A DNA stretch of 64,000 bases from Clostridiaceae bacterium (GCA_910575435.1 CAJTGI010000009.1:1-64000); one strand, 5' to 3'; positions 27,682 to 38,029 are shown, numbered from the stretch's first letter. The notes: generated by a model from the sequence alone, not told the origin. Made by a program: numbers and translations.

Positions 27682-28470
27682 ATGGAATGGAGAGAATTTA
27701 CAGCGAAGACGGTGGACGAGGCATTGACCAGCGCTTTGTTGGATATGGAAACTACCAGTGAGAAGGTAGAATATGAGGTGGTTGAAAGGGAGTCTTCCAA
27801 GTTATTGGGTCTTTTTAGCAAGCCGGCAATAATTCGCGTTCGCTTGAAAATGAGTTTTGAGGATTGTGCCATTGATTTTTTAAATAAGGTTTTTAAGGCT
27901 ATGAATATGGATGTGAATATTGATGCGTCTTATGATGAGGAAGAAAAAGTGCTTTCTGTGGATTTGTCAGGGGAAGAGATGGGCATCCTGATTGGTAAGC
28001 GCGGCAATACGCTGGATTCTTTGCAATATTTGGTAAGCCTGGTGGTAAATGCCCATTCAGATACCTATGTGAGGGTAAAGCTGGATACGGAGAATTACCG
28101 GGAGAGAAGGAAAGAGACCTTAGAAAATCTGGCCAATAATTTGGCACATAAGGTGAAAAAAGTGCATAAGCCTATTTTTCTCGAGCCAATGAATCCTTAT
28201 GAGAGAAGAATCATTCATTCTGCACTCCAGAAGGATAAATTTGTGGAAACCCACAGCGAGGGGGAGGAGCCATATCGGAAAGTGGTTATTACCTTAAAAC
28301 CTGGAGTGGATACTGGATATGAGCGCAGGGGAAAGTATTCTAAGGGCCGTCCTTATCATAAAAATAAAGGCGGCTATCGCAAATCCAATGGCCATCATAA
28401 TCCCTATAAAAGTTTGAATGAGGATTTGGGAAAAGATAGCGAAGTAAAAGAGAAAGATGAGTTGGCATAA
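27682..28470 (+). CDS. jag: Jag/KhpB RNA-binding protein (Jag-N, KH, R3H)
   Basis: A 262-aa protein: Jag-N domain (about 1-50, REFTAKTVDEALTSALLDM), KH domain with GILIGKRGNTLDSLQYLVS (about 100-120) and R3H with NPYERRIIHSALQ (about 180). The basic Lys/Asn/Gly-rich tail (about 215-250) is longer than usual. Works with KhpA on RNA and envelope control. Start at 27682 after GGGGAGG. Last gene of the rpmH operon before a terminator. Confidence 0.95.
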   Translation: MEWREFTAKTVDEALTSALLDMETTSEKVEYEVVERESSKLLGLFSKPAIIRVRLKMSFEDCAIDFLNKVFKAMNMDVNIDASYDEEEKVLSVDLSGEEMGILIGKRGNTLDSLQYLVSLVVNAHSDTYVRVKLDTENYRERRKETLENLANNLAHKVKKVHKPIFLEPMNPYERRIIHSALQKDKFVETHSEGEEPYRKVVITLKPGVDTGYERRGKYSKGRPYHKNKGGYRKSNGHHNPYKSLNEDLGKDSEVKEKDELA

Positions 28471-28510
28471 ATTTTTAAATCGTTGTAGTAAATTCTATGG
28501 TATCAGAAAG

Positions 28511-28541
28511 AGGATGGGGCTGGTTGCAGTCCCATCCTTTT
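28511..28541 (+). terminator. Terminator of the rpmH-jag operon
   Basis: AGGATGGG-CT / AG-CCCATCCT stem (28511-28538) followed by TTTT, 41 bp past the jag stop. It separates jag from mnmE. Confidence 0.85.
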
Positions 28542-28600
28542 GAAGTATTATGATGCCGGGGGAAAATGCAGATAGCAAATAGTTAGAAACGGAGCGAATT

Positions 28601-30004
28601 ATGGAGCAGGATACGATTGCTGGCATTGCCAGTGGCATGGGCGGAGGAATTGGCATCATTAGAATAAGTGGAATGGATGCGCTTCTTCTGGCAGGAAAGG
28701 TATTTCGCACCAGAAAGTATTTGGAAGATGGGCATTCTTCTTGGGATGAGGATTATTTTAAGTATCAGGCATCTCATACAATCCATTATGGATTGATCGT
28801 GGAGGAAGATGAATCTGTCATAGATGAGGTGATGGTGCTATTGATGAAGGCTCCCCGTAGCTATACTATGGAAGATGTGGTTGAGTTAGATTGCCATGGA
28901 GGGCCGTTCCTGATTCAGAAGATATTAAAATTGCTGATTCGGCTGGGTGCCAGACTGGCGGAGCCGGGAGAATTTTCTAAGAGGGCATTTTTAAATGGAA
29001 GAATTGATTTGGCCCAGGCGGAGTCGGTGATGAAGATGATTTCTTCCAAAAGCGATTTTGCCCTGAAAAGTGCAGTGGATCAGTTGGAGGGAAGGGTATC
29101 TGAACATATTGGAAAGGTGCGGGAGGAGATTCTCTATTATATGGGGATGATTGAATCTGCCCTGGATGATCCGGAACATTATTCTCTGGATGGCTTTTCT
29201 GACAAGTTTGCCCAGATATTGGAAAAAGAGATTGCCACCCTTGGTCAGTTGATGGAACATTTTGAGCAGGGAAGGATGAAATCAGAGGGAATTTATACGG
29301 TAATTGTGGGAAAGCCCAATGCGGGCAAGTCTTCGCTGATGAATCTTTTGTTGGATGAGGAGCGGGCGATTGTGACTAGCGTGGCGGGAACTACGAGAGA
29401 TGTGCTTGAGGAAACTGTCCATCTCGGCAGTCTGATTCTCAATGTGGTGGATACGGCTGGCATTCATGATACGGAAGATATTGTGGAGACCTTGGGCGTG
29501 GAAAAGGCGAAGGAATATCTCGGACGGGCAGATTTTATCATATATGTGGTGGATGTGACGGATTCTTTCGATGAGGGTGATGAGAAGATATTGTCTCTTC
29601 TGGGGGATAAAAAAGGCGTCATTCTTTTTAATAAGATTGACTTGCAGGAATCTTGGGAGGAAAGGGAATGGAAAGACTGGCTTCAGTGGGAAGGCATTTC
29701 TTTTTCTTCAAAGACGGGAGAGGGATTGGATCAGTTGGAAAAATATATTTCTGATGCCTTTTGCCAGGAGGATATTTCTTTCAACAATCAGATTTACCTT
29801 ACCAGCGTCCGTCATCTGGAAGCGGTGGAAAATGCCTGCCATAGTTTGGAGTCCGTGCTGCAGACGATTCGAGACGGAATGCCGGAAGATCTGTATATGG
29901 TTGATCTGATGGATGCTTATCGCAGTCTGGGATTAATCAATGGAGAGACGGCGTCAGAAGATTTGGTAAATAAGATCTTCAGCGAGTTCTGCATGGGAAA
30001 ATGA
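28601..30004 (+). CDS. mnmE: tRNA modification GTPase MnmE
   Basis: A 467-aa GTPase that with MnmG modifies wobble U34 of tRNAs (cmnm5U). Seen: N-terminal folate-binding domain (DTIAGIASGMGGGIGIIRIS), G1 GKPNAGKSS (about 236-244), DTAGIHDT, NKID and the C-terminal catalytic FCMGK. Complete and of usual length. Confidence 0.98.
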   Translation: MEQDTIAGIASGMGGGIGIIRISGMDALLLAGKVFRTRKYLEDGHSSWDEDYFKYQASHTIHYGLIVEEDESVIDEVMVLLMKAPRSYTMEDVVELDCHGGPFLIQKILKLLIRLGARLAEPGEFSKRAFLNGRIDLAQAESVMKMISSKSDFALKSAVDQLEGRVSEHIGKVREEILYYMGMIESALDDPEHYSLDGFSDKFAQILEKEIATLGQLMEHFEQGRMKSEGIYTVIVGKPNAGKSSLMNLLLDEERAIVTSVAGTTRDVLEETVHLGSLILNVVDTAGIHDTEDIVETLGVEKAKEYLGRADFIIYVVDVTDSFDEGDEKILSLLGDKKGVILFNKIDLQESWEEREWKDWLQWEGISFSSKTGEGLDQLEKYISDAFCQEDISFNNQIYLTSVRHLEAVENACHSLESVLQTIRDGMPEDLYMVDLMDAYRSLGLINGETASEDLVNKIFSEFCMGK

Positions 30005-30107
30005 TGTGAAGCATTGCTAGCGAAATAGGTCCGTTGACTTAGATTATGAGAGATAAATTGTTGAAATTAGTTACTCATTCCAATGATAGAAAGGAATAAT
30101 ATTTAAT

Positions 30108-31994
30108 ATGTCATATGTGTATGATGATTATGATGTAATAGTGATTGGTGCAGGTCATGCTGGTTGTGAAGCCGCGCTGGCATGTGCCAGACTTGGCTGT
30201 CGTACATTGGTATTTACTGTGAGCGTTGACAGTATTGCTATGATGCCTTGCAATCCTAATGTGGGTGGGAGTTCCAAGGGACATCTCGTGCGGGAAGTGG
30301 ATGCCCTGGGCGGAGAGATGGGAAAAAATATTGACAAGACATTTATTCAGTCTAAGATGCTAAATATGTCCAAGGGGCCTGCTGTCCACTCCCTCCGCGC
30401 CCAGGCAGATAAAGAAGATTACAGCCATGCTATGAGAAAGGTCTTGGAAAATACGGACAATCTCATATTGAAGCAAGGAGAAGTGGCAGAGGTATTGGTG
30501 GAGGATGGAAAAGTGACAGGCGTGCGTACTTCCTCTGATGCAATCTATCCCTGCCAATGCGTTGTTATGTGTACGGGAACTTATCTGAAGGCCAGATGCA
30601 TTTATGGTGATGTGAGCAATAACACCGGGCCTAATGGATTATCGGCGGCAAATCACCTGACAGATTGCTTGATAGATTTGGGGATAGAGGTTCGCCGCTT
30701 TAAAACGGGTACTCCTGCCAGGGTGGATGGCAGAACGGTAGATTTTGAACGAATGCAGGAACAGAAGGGAAATGATAGAATTGTGCCCTTTTCCTTTACT
30801 AATCAATCAGAAGATTTGGAGAGGGAGCAGATTTCATGCTGGCTGACTTATACCAATGAGGAAACCCATGATATCATTAGAAAAAATATTGACCGCTCTC
30901 CGCTCTATTCTGGAAATATTCAGGGAACCGGACCAAGGTATTGTCCGTCTATCGAGGACAAGGTCATGCGGTTTGCGGATAAGGATAGGCATCAGGTATT
31001 TTTAGAGCCGGAGGGACTGTATACCAATGAAATGTATATTGGGGGGATGTCCAGTTCTCTTCCGGAGGATGTCCAGTATGCCATGTATCGCACTGTCCCG
31101 GGGTTGGAACATGCTGTGATTGTGAGAAATGCTTATGCCATTGAATATGACTGCATTGATCCGGTGCAGTTGAAAGCATCCTTGGAATTTAAAGATATTG
31201 CTGGATTTTATAGCGCGGGACAATCAAATGGAAGTTCTGGTTATGAGGAGGCGGCTGCCCAGGGTATTATTGCAGGGATAAATGCCGCCAGAAAAATCAA
31301 AGGTCTGGAGCCTGTAATGATTGATCGGTCGCAGGGATATATTGGCGTACTGATTGATGATTTGATTACTAAGGGGACCAATGAACCTTATCGCATGATG
31401 ACTTCCCGGGCAGAATATCGCTTGCTCTTGAGGCAAGATAATGCGGATCTTCGTCTGACGGAAATTGGATATGGTATTGGATTGATTTCTCAGGAACGGT
31501 ATGATAGGTTGTGTGACAAGAGGCTTATGATAGAAAGGGAAATTGCTAGGCTGAGAAAGAAAACCGTAGGTTCAAATGAAGCAGTTAATTCCTTTTTGGA
31601 AAGACATGGCAGCATGCCTTTGAAGTCTGGTTCTAATATGGAAGATTTGATTAAGCGGCCGGAATTGTCCTATGAGGTTTTAAAAGAAATTGATGAGGAT
31701 AGGCCAGATTTGCCAGAGGATGTGCAGGAACAAGTAAATATTAATTTGAAATATGAGGGTTATATTGCGAAGCAAATGAGACAGGTGGCATCTTATCAGA
31801 AACTGGAAAATAAAAAAATTCCAGAGGATATTGATTACGATGAAGTGGGCAGTCTTCGACTGGAGGCAATTCAGAAATTAAAGAATTATCGCCCCGCATC
31901 TGTGGGACAGGCTTCTCGTATTTCAGGAGTTTCCCCGGCAGATATATCTGTGCTATTGATTTATTTGGAAAAATGGAAAGGTGCAAAGGAATGA
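30108..31994 (+). CDS. mnmG: tRNA uridine-5-carboxymethylaminomethyl synthesis enzyme MnmG (GidA)
   Basis: A 628-aa FAD enzyme partner of MnmE. Seen: FAD-binding [33 protein letters not shown], the [13 protein letters not shown] segment and the GidA C-terminal region. It lies 103 bp after mnmE. Confidence 0.98.
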   Translation: MSYVYDDYDVIVIGAGHAGCEAALACARLGCRTLVFTVSVDSIAMMPCNPNVGGSSKGHLVREVDALGGEMGKNIDKTFIQSKMLNMSKGPAVHSLRAQADKEDYSHAMRKVLENTDNLILKQGEVAEVLVEDGKVTGVRTSSDAIYPCQCVVMCTGTYLKARCIYGDVSNNTGPNGLSAANHLTDCLIDLGIEVRRFKTGTPARVDGRTVDFERMQEQKGNDRIVPFSFTNQSEDLEREQISCWLTYTNEETHDIIRKNIDRSPLYSGNIQGTGPRYCPSIEDKVMRFADKDRHQVFLEPEGLYTNEMYIGGMSSSLPEDVQYAMYRTVPGLEHAVIVRNAYAIEYDCIDPVQLKASLEFKDIAGFYSAGQSNGSSGYEEAAAQGIIAGINAARKIKGLEPVMIDRSQGYIGVLIDDLITKGTNEPYRMMTSRAEYRLLLRQDNADLRLTEIGYGIGLISQERYDRLCDKRLMIEREIARLRKKTVGSNEAVNSFLERHGSMPLKSGSNMEDLIKRPELSYEVLKEIDEDRPDLPEDVQEQVNINLKYEGYIAKQMRQVASYQKLENKKIPEDIDYDEVGSLRLEAIQKLKNYRPASVGQASRISGVSPADISVLLIYLEKWKGAKE

Positions 31995-32046
31995 TGGGAT
32001 TTGCATTATAATATAGATAGCAAATTGTTAATGAAGGTAGAAAGGT

Positions 32047-32775
32047 ATGGGTATTTTTATGGAGATGGAGGATTACTTGTCCCATGTGGCGGACTTGTCT
32101 GATTTGTCTTTGACAGACCAGATGATTCGTCGCTTTTCAATTTTTTATGAAATGCTAATAGAAACCAATAAGTCGATGAATTTGACAACTATTACAGATA
32201 TGGAAGAGGTGGTATTGAAGCATTTTATTGATAGCCTTATGGTTTCAAAATATTTTGATTTTTCAGGATGCTCTATGATTGATGTAGGAACTGGAGCGGG
32301 ATTTCCAGGAATTCCATTAGCAATTTTCTATTCTAATACGAAATTTGTTTTATTGGATTCGTTGAAAAAGAGATTGCGCTTTATAGATCAGGTATTAGAA
32401 AAATGTGAATTGAATCATGTGACATTAATTCATGGACGGGCAGAAGACTATGGAAGAGATGGAATGTATCGAGAGCAATTTGATTTCTGTGTTTCAAGGG
32501 CAGTAGCATCTCTCCCGGTTTTGTTGGAATTATGTACGCCATTTGTGAGAGTGGGAGGAAAATTTATCTCTTACAAGAGCGAGCAGTTGGCAGAAGAATT
32601 GGGACAATCAAAGAATGCATTGTCTATCTTGAAATGCGAATTAAATCAAGAAATTCCTTATCATATACCTGATACAGATTATTCTCGTATATTGGCTGTT
32701 TTTAATAAAAAAAATAAGATAGGGAAACAATATCCTCGACAGGCGGGAAAACCTAAAAGGTCTCCATTATTGTAA
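32047..32775 (+). CDS. rsmG: 16S rRNA (guanine-N7) methyltransferase RsmG (GidB)
   Basis: A 242-aa SAM methyltransferase of 16S G527. Seen: MNLTTI, IDVGTGAGFPGIPLAIF (SAM motif, about 78-94) and the AVASLPVLLEL segment. The C-terminal PRQAGKPKRSPL is typical. 52 bp after mnmG; followed at once by parS. Confidence 0.96.
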   Translation: MGIFMEMEDYLSHVADLSDLSLTDQMIRRFSIFYEMLIETNKSMNLTTITDMEEVVLKHFIDSLMVSKYFDFSGCSMIDVGTGAGFPGIPLAIFYSNTKFVLLDSLKKRLRFIDQVLEKCELNHVTLIHGRAEDYGRDGMYREQFDFCVSRAVASLPVLLELCTPFVRVGGKFISYKSEQLAEELGQSKNALSILKCELNQEIPYHIPDTDYSRILAVFNKKNKIGKQYPRQAGKPKRSPLL

Positions 32776-32777
32776 AA

Positions 32778-32793
32778 TGTTTCACGTGAAACA
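32778..32793. promoter_or_regulatory. parS centromere site
   Basis: TGTTTCACGTGAAACA, a perfect 16-bp palindrome identical to the B. subtilis parS consensus, 3 bp after the rsmG stop and about 310 bp upstream of parA. ParB nucleates here for origin segregation. Of the 328-bp gap 32776-33103, the middle shows nothing else. Confidence 0.98.
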
Positions 32794-33048
32794 TTTTTGA
32801 TTAGAATTTGCAAAATACTAGATATTGTGTTTTCTTTATGGAGAAAGTATGATAGAATATTATTGTTCACAGTGATTTTTAGAATAAGACTGGAATTATT
32901 GTGTTTATACATAAGATTTTAGTCTTTTTTAAATTTGGCTGAAAGGCTATTTTTACTTATAAATTGGACAAATTTGTAATGACTGTAATTATGTTAGTGG
33001 AAGCCTTTCTTAAAAGATAGTGAGTCTAATTTATGAAGGATAGATAGT

Positions 33049-33078
33049 TGTGGATAATGACAAAAGAAATTATTCACA
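33049..33078. promoter_or_regulatory. Two DnaA boxes in front of parA
   Basis: TGTGGATAA (33049-33057) and TTATTCACA (33070-33078) are perfect boxes in opposite orientation, 12 bp apart, ending 26 bp before the parA start. They sit in the parA leader or promoter, so DnaA may regulate parA-parB. Confidence 0.75.
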
Positions 33079-33103
33079 GTTATAGAGAAGAAAGGATAAA
33101 AGT

Positions 33104-33868
33104 ATGGGTAGAGTGATAGCGATTTCAAATCAAAAAGGCGGCGTGGGAAAAACTACCACAGCGATTAACTTGTCAGCCTGTCTTGCTGAAAAGGGAAAGA
33201 AAACTTTGGTGATTGACATTGATCCTCAGGGGAATGCTACCAGTGGATTGGGCGTTGACAAGGGAAAAGTAGAGAATACCAGTTATGACTTGCTTTTAGG
33301 AGATACTACTATATGGGAAACCATTGAATCTTCTGTGTGCGATGGACTGAAGGTAGTTCCTTCTGAAAGAGGACTTGCCGGAGCAGAGATAGAACTTATT
33401 GGAAGGGAGAATAGGGAGTATATTCTAAAAGAACATGTGGATAAAATAAGAGATAATTATGATTTTATCATTATTGACTGTCCACCTTCTCTAAATACTT
33501 TGACTGTAAATGCTATGACTACCGCCGACACTGTTCTTGTTCCAATTCAATGTGAATACTATGCTTTGGAGGGATTAAGCGAGTTGCTTTATACCATTGA
33601 ATTAGTGAAGGAGAGATTGAATAGCAGTTTGGAAATCGAGGGTGTGGTCTTTACCATGTATGACGCTAGAACATGCCTATCTCTACAAGTAGTGGAAAAT
33701 GTAAAAGAAAATTTGCAAGAAAATATTTATAAGACAATTATTCCGAGAAATATTCGATTGGCCGAGGCACCAAGCCATGGATTGCCTATTAATCTCTATG
33801 ACAGTAAGTCGGCGGGGGCAGATGGTTATCGGAATTTAGCGGATGAAGTAATTGAAAGGGGAATTTAG
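33104..33868 (+). CDS. parA: Chromosome partitioning ATPase ParA (Soj)
   Basis: A 254-aa deviant Walker-type ATPase. Seen: KGGVGKTTTAINLSACL (about 11-27), DIDPQGNATSGLG and IIDCPPSLN. Soj both segregates origins with ParB and controls DnaA. It is immediately followed by parB (3-bp gap). Confidence 0.97.
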   Translation: MGRVIAISNQKGGVGKTTTAINLSACLAEKGKKTLVIDIDPQGNATSGLGVDKGKVENTSYDLLLGDTTIWETIESSVCDGLKVVPSERGLAGAEIELIGRENREYILKEHVDKIRDNYDFIIIDCPPSLNTLTVNAMTTADTVLVPIQCEYYALEGLSELLYTIELVKERLNSSLEIEGVVFTMYDARTCLSLQVVENVKENLQENIYKTIIPRNIRLAEAPSHGLPINLYDSKSAGADGYRNLADEVIERGI

Positions 33869-33871
33869 TTT

Positions 33872-34774
33872 ATGGCTGCAAGAAGAGGTTTAGGAGCAGG
33901 GATTGATTCTTTGATTCCAAAATCAAAAGAAGAGGAGAGAAGAGAGAGAGAGAAGCAAGTTGTCAAGGAAGTAATTAAGGAAACGGATCAGATAGATATT
34001 AATAAGATTGAGCCAAATGCGTCTCAACCGAGAAAAAACTTTAATGAGGATAGTTTGCAGGAATTGGCGGACTCTATTCAACAGCATGGGATGATTGAGC
34101 CGTTGATTGTCCAGGAAGGAAAAAAAGGCTTTTTTCAGATTATTGCAGGGGAACGCAGATGGCGGGCTGCCAAAATTGCTGGATTGAAGACTGTTCCTGT
34201 GATTGTAAAAGAGTATTCTGACAGAGAAGTCATGGAAATTGCGCTGATTGAGAATCTCCAGAGAGAGGATTTGAATCCTATTGAAGAGGCGGAGGCATTC
34301 CAGAGATTGATTGAGGAATATGAGTTGAAGCAGGATGAAGTGGCTGAAAGAGTTTCTAAGAGCAGGACGGCAGTGACAAATTCTCTTCGGTTGCTGAAAT
34401 TAGATGAGAGAGTCCGCAATATGATTATTGAGGATAAAATAAAAAGCGGACATGCCAGGGCGTTGCTAGCCATTGAGAATAAGGACGAACAATATGAAGT
34501 GGCAATAAAAGTATTTGATGAGAATCTCAGTGTTCGCGAGACAGAAAAATTGGTGAAGAGACTTCTCAATCCCAGTGCGAAGAAAGTGGAGAAAAAAGAA
34601 GACGAGCAGATGAAGGTGGTATATGCCAGTTTCGAGGAAAGGCTCAAAGATGCCATGGGGACAAAAGTTCATATCAATCATAAGGATAAAGGCAAGGGAA
34701 AGATTGAGATTGAATATTTTTCTAAGGATGAATTTGAGAGGATTGTAGATTTGCTTTTACATAAAGAAGGATAA
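33872..34774 (+). CDS. parB: Chromosome partitioning protein ParB (Spo0J)
   Basis: A 300-aa CTPase/DNA-binding protein that loads at parS. Seen: NASQPRKNF, GERRWRAAKIAGL, NLQREDLNPIEEAEAF and the HTH VSKSRTAVTNSLRLLKL. Lys-rich C-terminal dimer domain. Confidence 0.97.
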   Translation: MAARRGLGAGIDSLIPKSKEEERREREKQVVKEVIKETDQIDINKIEPNASQPRKNFNEDSLQELADSIQQHGMIEPLIVQEGKKGFFQIIAGERRWRAAKIAGLKTVPVIVKEYSDREVMEIALIENLQREDLNPIEEAEAFQRLIEEYELKQDEVAERVSKSRTAVTNSLRLLKLDERVRNMIIEDKIKSGHARALLAIENKDEQYEVAIKVFDENLSVRETEKLVKRLLNPSAKKVEKKEDEQMKVVYASFEERLKDAMGTKVHINHKDKGKGKIEIEYFSKDEFERIVDLLLHKEG

Positions 34775-34837
34775 AATCATTGCAGTGAATTTTGACTGTG
34801 GAGTGGGTTATCATTAACAGAAAGGATTGTGCATAAG

Positions 34838-35371
34838 ATGGAAATTTTAGAACAATTTGGAATTGATTTGGGATATGTGGTGATGGGTATGGCGGGCGTG
34901 ATATTTATTATGTTTATCATGCTGGTGATTACCATGGCGAAAAATTCCAGTCTCCGAAAGAAATATAATATATTTATGGCTGGAGAAAATGGCAAAAATT
35001 TGGAAAAGGCTATTTTGGACAAGTTTGCTGCCATTGATACTCTGGAAAATAATGTAGAAGATATTTATAGAAAAATTCAAGGAATTAATGGTCAGCTGAC
35101 TACGGCTTATCAGAAAATAGGTATTGTGAAATATGATGCTTTTAAAGAGATTGGTGGAAAGCTGAGTTTTGTTCTCGTATTGCTTACGGAAGATGACAAT
35201 GGATTTATCTTAAATTCTATGCATAGCACGAAAGATGGTTGCTATACCTATGCCAAGGAAGTGGTGGGGGGAGAGGCTTTTGTCATTCTCTCTGAGGAAG
35301 AGCAGCAGGCACTGGAAGAGGCGAAGAAGAATATCAGCCTCAAAAAGATGGTGCCGCAAAAGAAAAGATAA
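34838..35371 (+). CDS. DUF4446-family membrane protein
   Basis: A 177-aa protein with one N-terminal TM helix (about 13-33, VVMGMAGVIFIMFIMLVITM), a helical region (ILDKFAAIDTLENNVEDIY) and the IGIVKYDAFKEIGGKLSFVL segment that marks DUF4446. The family is common next to parB in clostridia; function unknown. I start at the ATG at 34838; a GTG at 34829 is too close to the SD. Confidence 0.85.
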   Translation: MEILEQFGIDLGYVVMGMAGVIFIMFIMLVITMAKNSSLRKKYNIFMAGENGKNLEKAILDKFAAIDTLENNVEDIYRKIQGINGQLTTAYQKIGIVKYDAFKEIGGKLSFVLVLLTEDDNGFILNSMHSTKDGCYTYAKEVVGGEAFVILSEEEQQALEEAKKNISLKKMVPQKKR

Positions 35372-35380
35372 AGGAAGCAT

Positions 35381-36259
35381 ATGAATATGAAAAGGGAAAC
35401 CCAGAGAAGATTGATTTACCTGTTAAGCCTTGGGAATATTTGCGGGGTATTGCTCTGGCTAGGAAATATGGAAATGGCTTTTTCTGTATTGATGGGAAGC
35501 ACGATTTTTCATTTTCTGGTGGTGCAGGGGATATCATTGATTCAGAGCAGAGAGGGTGGCGAGTGCCAATTTGACCGACAGAAAATGGCAGGGTTAATTG
35601 GGCGGCAGAAAATATTTGCGGATAAGATGGATGGCAGCAATATGTTTTTTGTGATTTCTTATATTCTTTTGCTACTTCTATGCGCAGATTATTTGTTTGA
35701 CAAGAGGCAGGTTCAGAATGTTCTGGGAAGAGGAGATGGATGCATCTTGGCTTTGGCAGGAATGCTATACTTTTTTCTGGAGGGGAGGAAGATTGGCTGG
35801 CTTTCACTTATAGAAAGATTACGGGATTCTATGAGAGGAAACCTTTGGAAGAAGATAGGCTACCTTTTGGGATTGGAAATATGCATTTTGGCGGGCAGTT
35901 ATCTTTTGGTGGATGGAATGCTTTTTATTAGCGTGCATTCTTCTGTACTGCCTCATACGATGGGATTTATATTTCTATCTTGGTGTGCTAATTTTATAAA
36001 TATTAAATTCTCTTCCTCTACTGAACAAACTTATGTAACTAGCAATAACCAGGAGTCAATCTTTAGCATTACGATTCTCCTGGGAATATGCGCCATATAT
36101 CGAAATATTTATGTGAGCCTTTTTGAAATTTATGATTTGATTATATTTTGTGTGATTGGTTTTTTCTTTATTCTGCCACTAAAAATAGACAGCCGACTGC
36201 TGGGATGTTGCAGAGTGACTGCCTATTTCGCATTAGTTCTATATATTCTGTTTCGGTAA
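35381..36259 (+). CDS. Multi-pass membrane protein, unknown
   Basis: A 292-aa protein with about eight predicted TM helices. Hydrophobic blocks near 10-30, 35-52, 85-105, 120-140, 155-180, 185-205, 225-245 and 250-290 are clear. The last part (IIFCVIGFFFILPLKIDSRL) faintly recalls cation/Ca2+ exchangers, but no exchange motif is seen. Its 3' end overlaps the convergent alarmone synthetase gene by 21 bp. Confidence 0.6.
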   Translation: MNMKRETQRRLIYLLSLGNICGVLLWLGNMEMAFSVLMGSTIFHFLVVQGISLIQSREGGECQFDRQKMAGLIGRQKIFADKMDGSNMFFVISYILLLLLCADYLFDKRQVQNVLGRGDGCILALAGMLYFFLEGRKIGWLSLIERLRDSMRGNLWKKIGYLLGLEICILAGSYLLVDGMLFISVHSSVLPHTMGFIFLSWCANFINIKFSSSTEQTYVTSNNQESIFSITILLGICAIYRNIYVSLFEIYDLIIFCVIGFFFILPLKIDSRLLGCCRVTAYFALVLYILFR

Positions 36260-36997
36260 ATTGTTATCTCCTGCGATAGAACCAAAAAGAGGTTTCAGGG
36301 AATCTAATTTCTGTTCCATGTCAGTAGGCATGGATGGCTCTTCTGGCTCAATAATAGGAGGGCTGTAATCTTCCTGATAATTGTTGACGCTCTCATTGAT
36401 AGAGAGCATTTTCTGATCCAGGAAAGAGATAATTCTCGCGCATTCTTTCAATTCATTTCGAATGTTGTCAGGAGCTTTTCCCTCAAATTTATAATAAATT
36501 TTGTGTTCCAAGCTGGCCCAGAAATCCATAGCAATGGTCCGAATTTGGATTTCAACTTTCGTATTTATCATATCGTTTGACAAAAATATCGGAATGGATA
36601 CTATCATATGATAACTGGTATATCCATTAGGCTTGGGATTGGCAATGTAATCCTTCACCTGTAGGACAGTGACATCATCCTGCTTTGCAATCGCTACCGC
36701 AATGCGATAGATATCAGATGTAAAAGAGCAGATAATACGCACTCCCGCTACATCATTGATATACCGAATGACATTTTCCACAGTCAATTCTTTTTGCTTG
36801 ATCCGCATTTTTCTGGCAATACTGTGCATTGACTTGATGCGGGAAGAAATATGTTCAATCGGATTGTACTGATGAGCCATCTTAAATTCATTGTTTAATA
36901 TTTCAATCTTTGTGCAAATTTCTTTTAAGACAGCATTATACAGCAGTATGGCGCAATTCCATTCCTCTTCCTCATCATAATACATTAAATCACTCAT
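36239..36997 (-). CDS. Small alarmone synthetase (RelQ/YjbM-like (p)ppGpp synthetase)
   Basis: A 252-aa synthetase-only alarmone enzyme making (p)ppGpp from GTP/GDP and ATP. Seen: SRIKSMHSIARKMRIKQ, NDVAGVRIICSF, the G-loop KPNGYTSYHMIVSIP and VEIQIRTIAMDFWASLEHKI. There is no HD hydrolase, TGS or ACT domain. Length is near the RelQ range (about 210) with extra C-terminal residues. It overlaps the convergent 35381 gene by 21 bp, an antisense arrangement. Confidence 0.9.
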   Translation of the reverse strand: MSDLMYYDEEEEWNCAILLYNAVLKEICTKIEILNNEFKMAHQYNPIEHISSRIKSMHSIARKMRIKQKELTVENVIRYINDVAGVRIICSFTSDIYRIAVAIAKQDDVTVLQVKDYIANPKPNGYTSYHMIVSIPIFLSNDMINTKVEIQIRTIAMDFWASLEHKIYYKFEGKAPDNIRNELKECARIISFLDQKMLSINESVNNYQEDYSPPIIEPEEPSMPTDMEQKLDSLKPLFGSIAGDNNLPKQNI

Positions 36998-37012
36998 AGG
37001 TACTCCATTCTA

Positions 37013-38029
37013 TTAGTTAAATGCATAAATCTTATTCATCAGATGGTAGCCATTCACAATAACTTTCTTGCCAAAACTGGATTTAAATTGCAATGCAAAT
37101 CCAAACTTTTTCTGGGTAATCAAGTGGTATACTTTCTGATCTGCATTTTTCAAATAATTCCAAAGTTCCTGCCTCTTGGCGAGGTTTGCTTTGGAACCTT
37201 CATTTACAAGCAATGCGGATGTGACAATCATCATAATGGATAAGTATTGAAGCATGTAGCTTTGAAGTTTCTTGCTCTTGATGCTGTCCAAATCAAAGGA
37301 ATCAATCATAATCTTGGTGATTTTAATCTGCTGGTCAATACGCTTGGTCATAACAGCTTCGTTGACGGACTGGTCATCTCTCCCAATGTAGTATCGGTAC
37401 AAATCCACATTCAAATAATAAAGTCTCTTGACATAGGGGAGTGGCACAAAAGCAAAAATATTATCTACATAAAATGTATGCTCTGGCAGCTGCAGTTTGC
37501 ATTTTCTCAATAATTCCGTGCGGTACATCAGCGAATGCATCAGCAGATTATTGGTCATGCAAAAATGCTTTGCCTCATCCCAGCTCAAAAATTTATTGCA
37601 GGGAAAGGCGCTGCGGTAGTTCATGGATTTCTGCTTATTGATGCTAGGCTTTTCATACACATAATTGCTGACAATCAAATCCAAAGGAATAGAATCCTTG
37701 GCAATATATTTAATAAAGTGGATAATCTTTTTCAGACTGTCCACATCAAACCAGTCATCGCTATCTAATACCTTGAAAAACTTTCCAGTGGCGTTGGCGA
37801 TGCCAGTGTTCACAGCAGAACCATGCCCTCCGTTTTCCTTGTGGATGGCACGGACAATAAGAGGATATTTCTTCTCATATTCCTGAGCAATGGCCAGCGT
37901 ATTGTCGGTAGACCCATCATCCACAATCAGGATCTCCATGTCATCTCCCCCGGCCAGTGCGCTTTCAATGGCGTGGGTCATATATTCCTGAGAATTGTAA
38001 CAAGGTATTGTAACAGTAAGCAATTTCAT
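37013..38029 (-). CDS. Family 2 glycosyltransferase
   Basis: A 338-aa GT-A transferase. Seen: VTIPCYNSQEYM, VDDGSTDNT and the DXD-type LDSDDWFD, which bind nucleotide-sugar and metal. Likely makes a cell-surface glycan. SD GGGAG. Upstream of the alarmone synthetase on the same strand (15-bp gap), perhaps co-transcribed. Acceptor unknown. Confidence 0.88.
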   Translation of the reverse strand: MKLLTVTIPCYNSQEYMTHAIESALAGGDDMEILIVDDGSTDNTLAIAQEYEKKYPLIVRAIHKENGGHGSAVNTGIANATGKFFKVLDSDDWFDVDSLKKIIHFIKYIAKDSIPLDLIVSNYVYEKPSINKQKSMNYRSAFPCNKFLSWDEAKHFCMTNNLLMHSLMYRTELLRKCKLQLPEHTFYVDNIFAFVPLPYVKRLYYLNVDLYRYYIGRDDQSVNEAVMTKRIDQQIKITKIMIDSFDLDSIKSKKLQSYMLQYLSIMMIVTSALLVNEGSKANLAKRQELWNYLKNADQKVYHLITQKKFGFALQFKSSFGKKVIVNGYHLMNKIYAFN

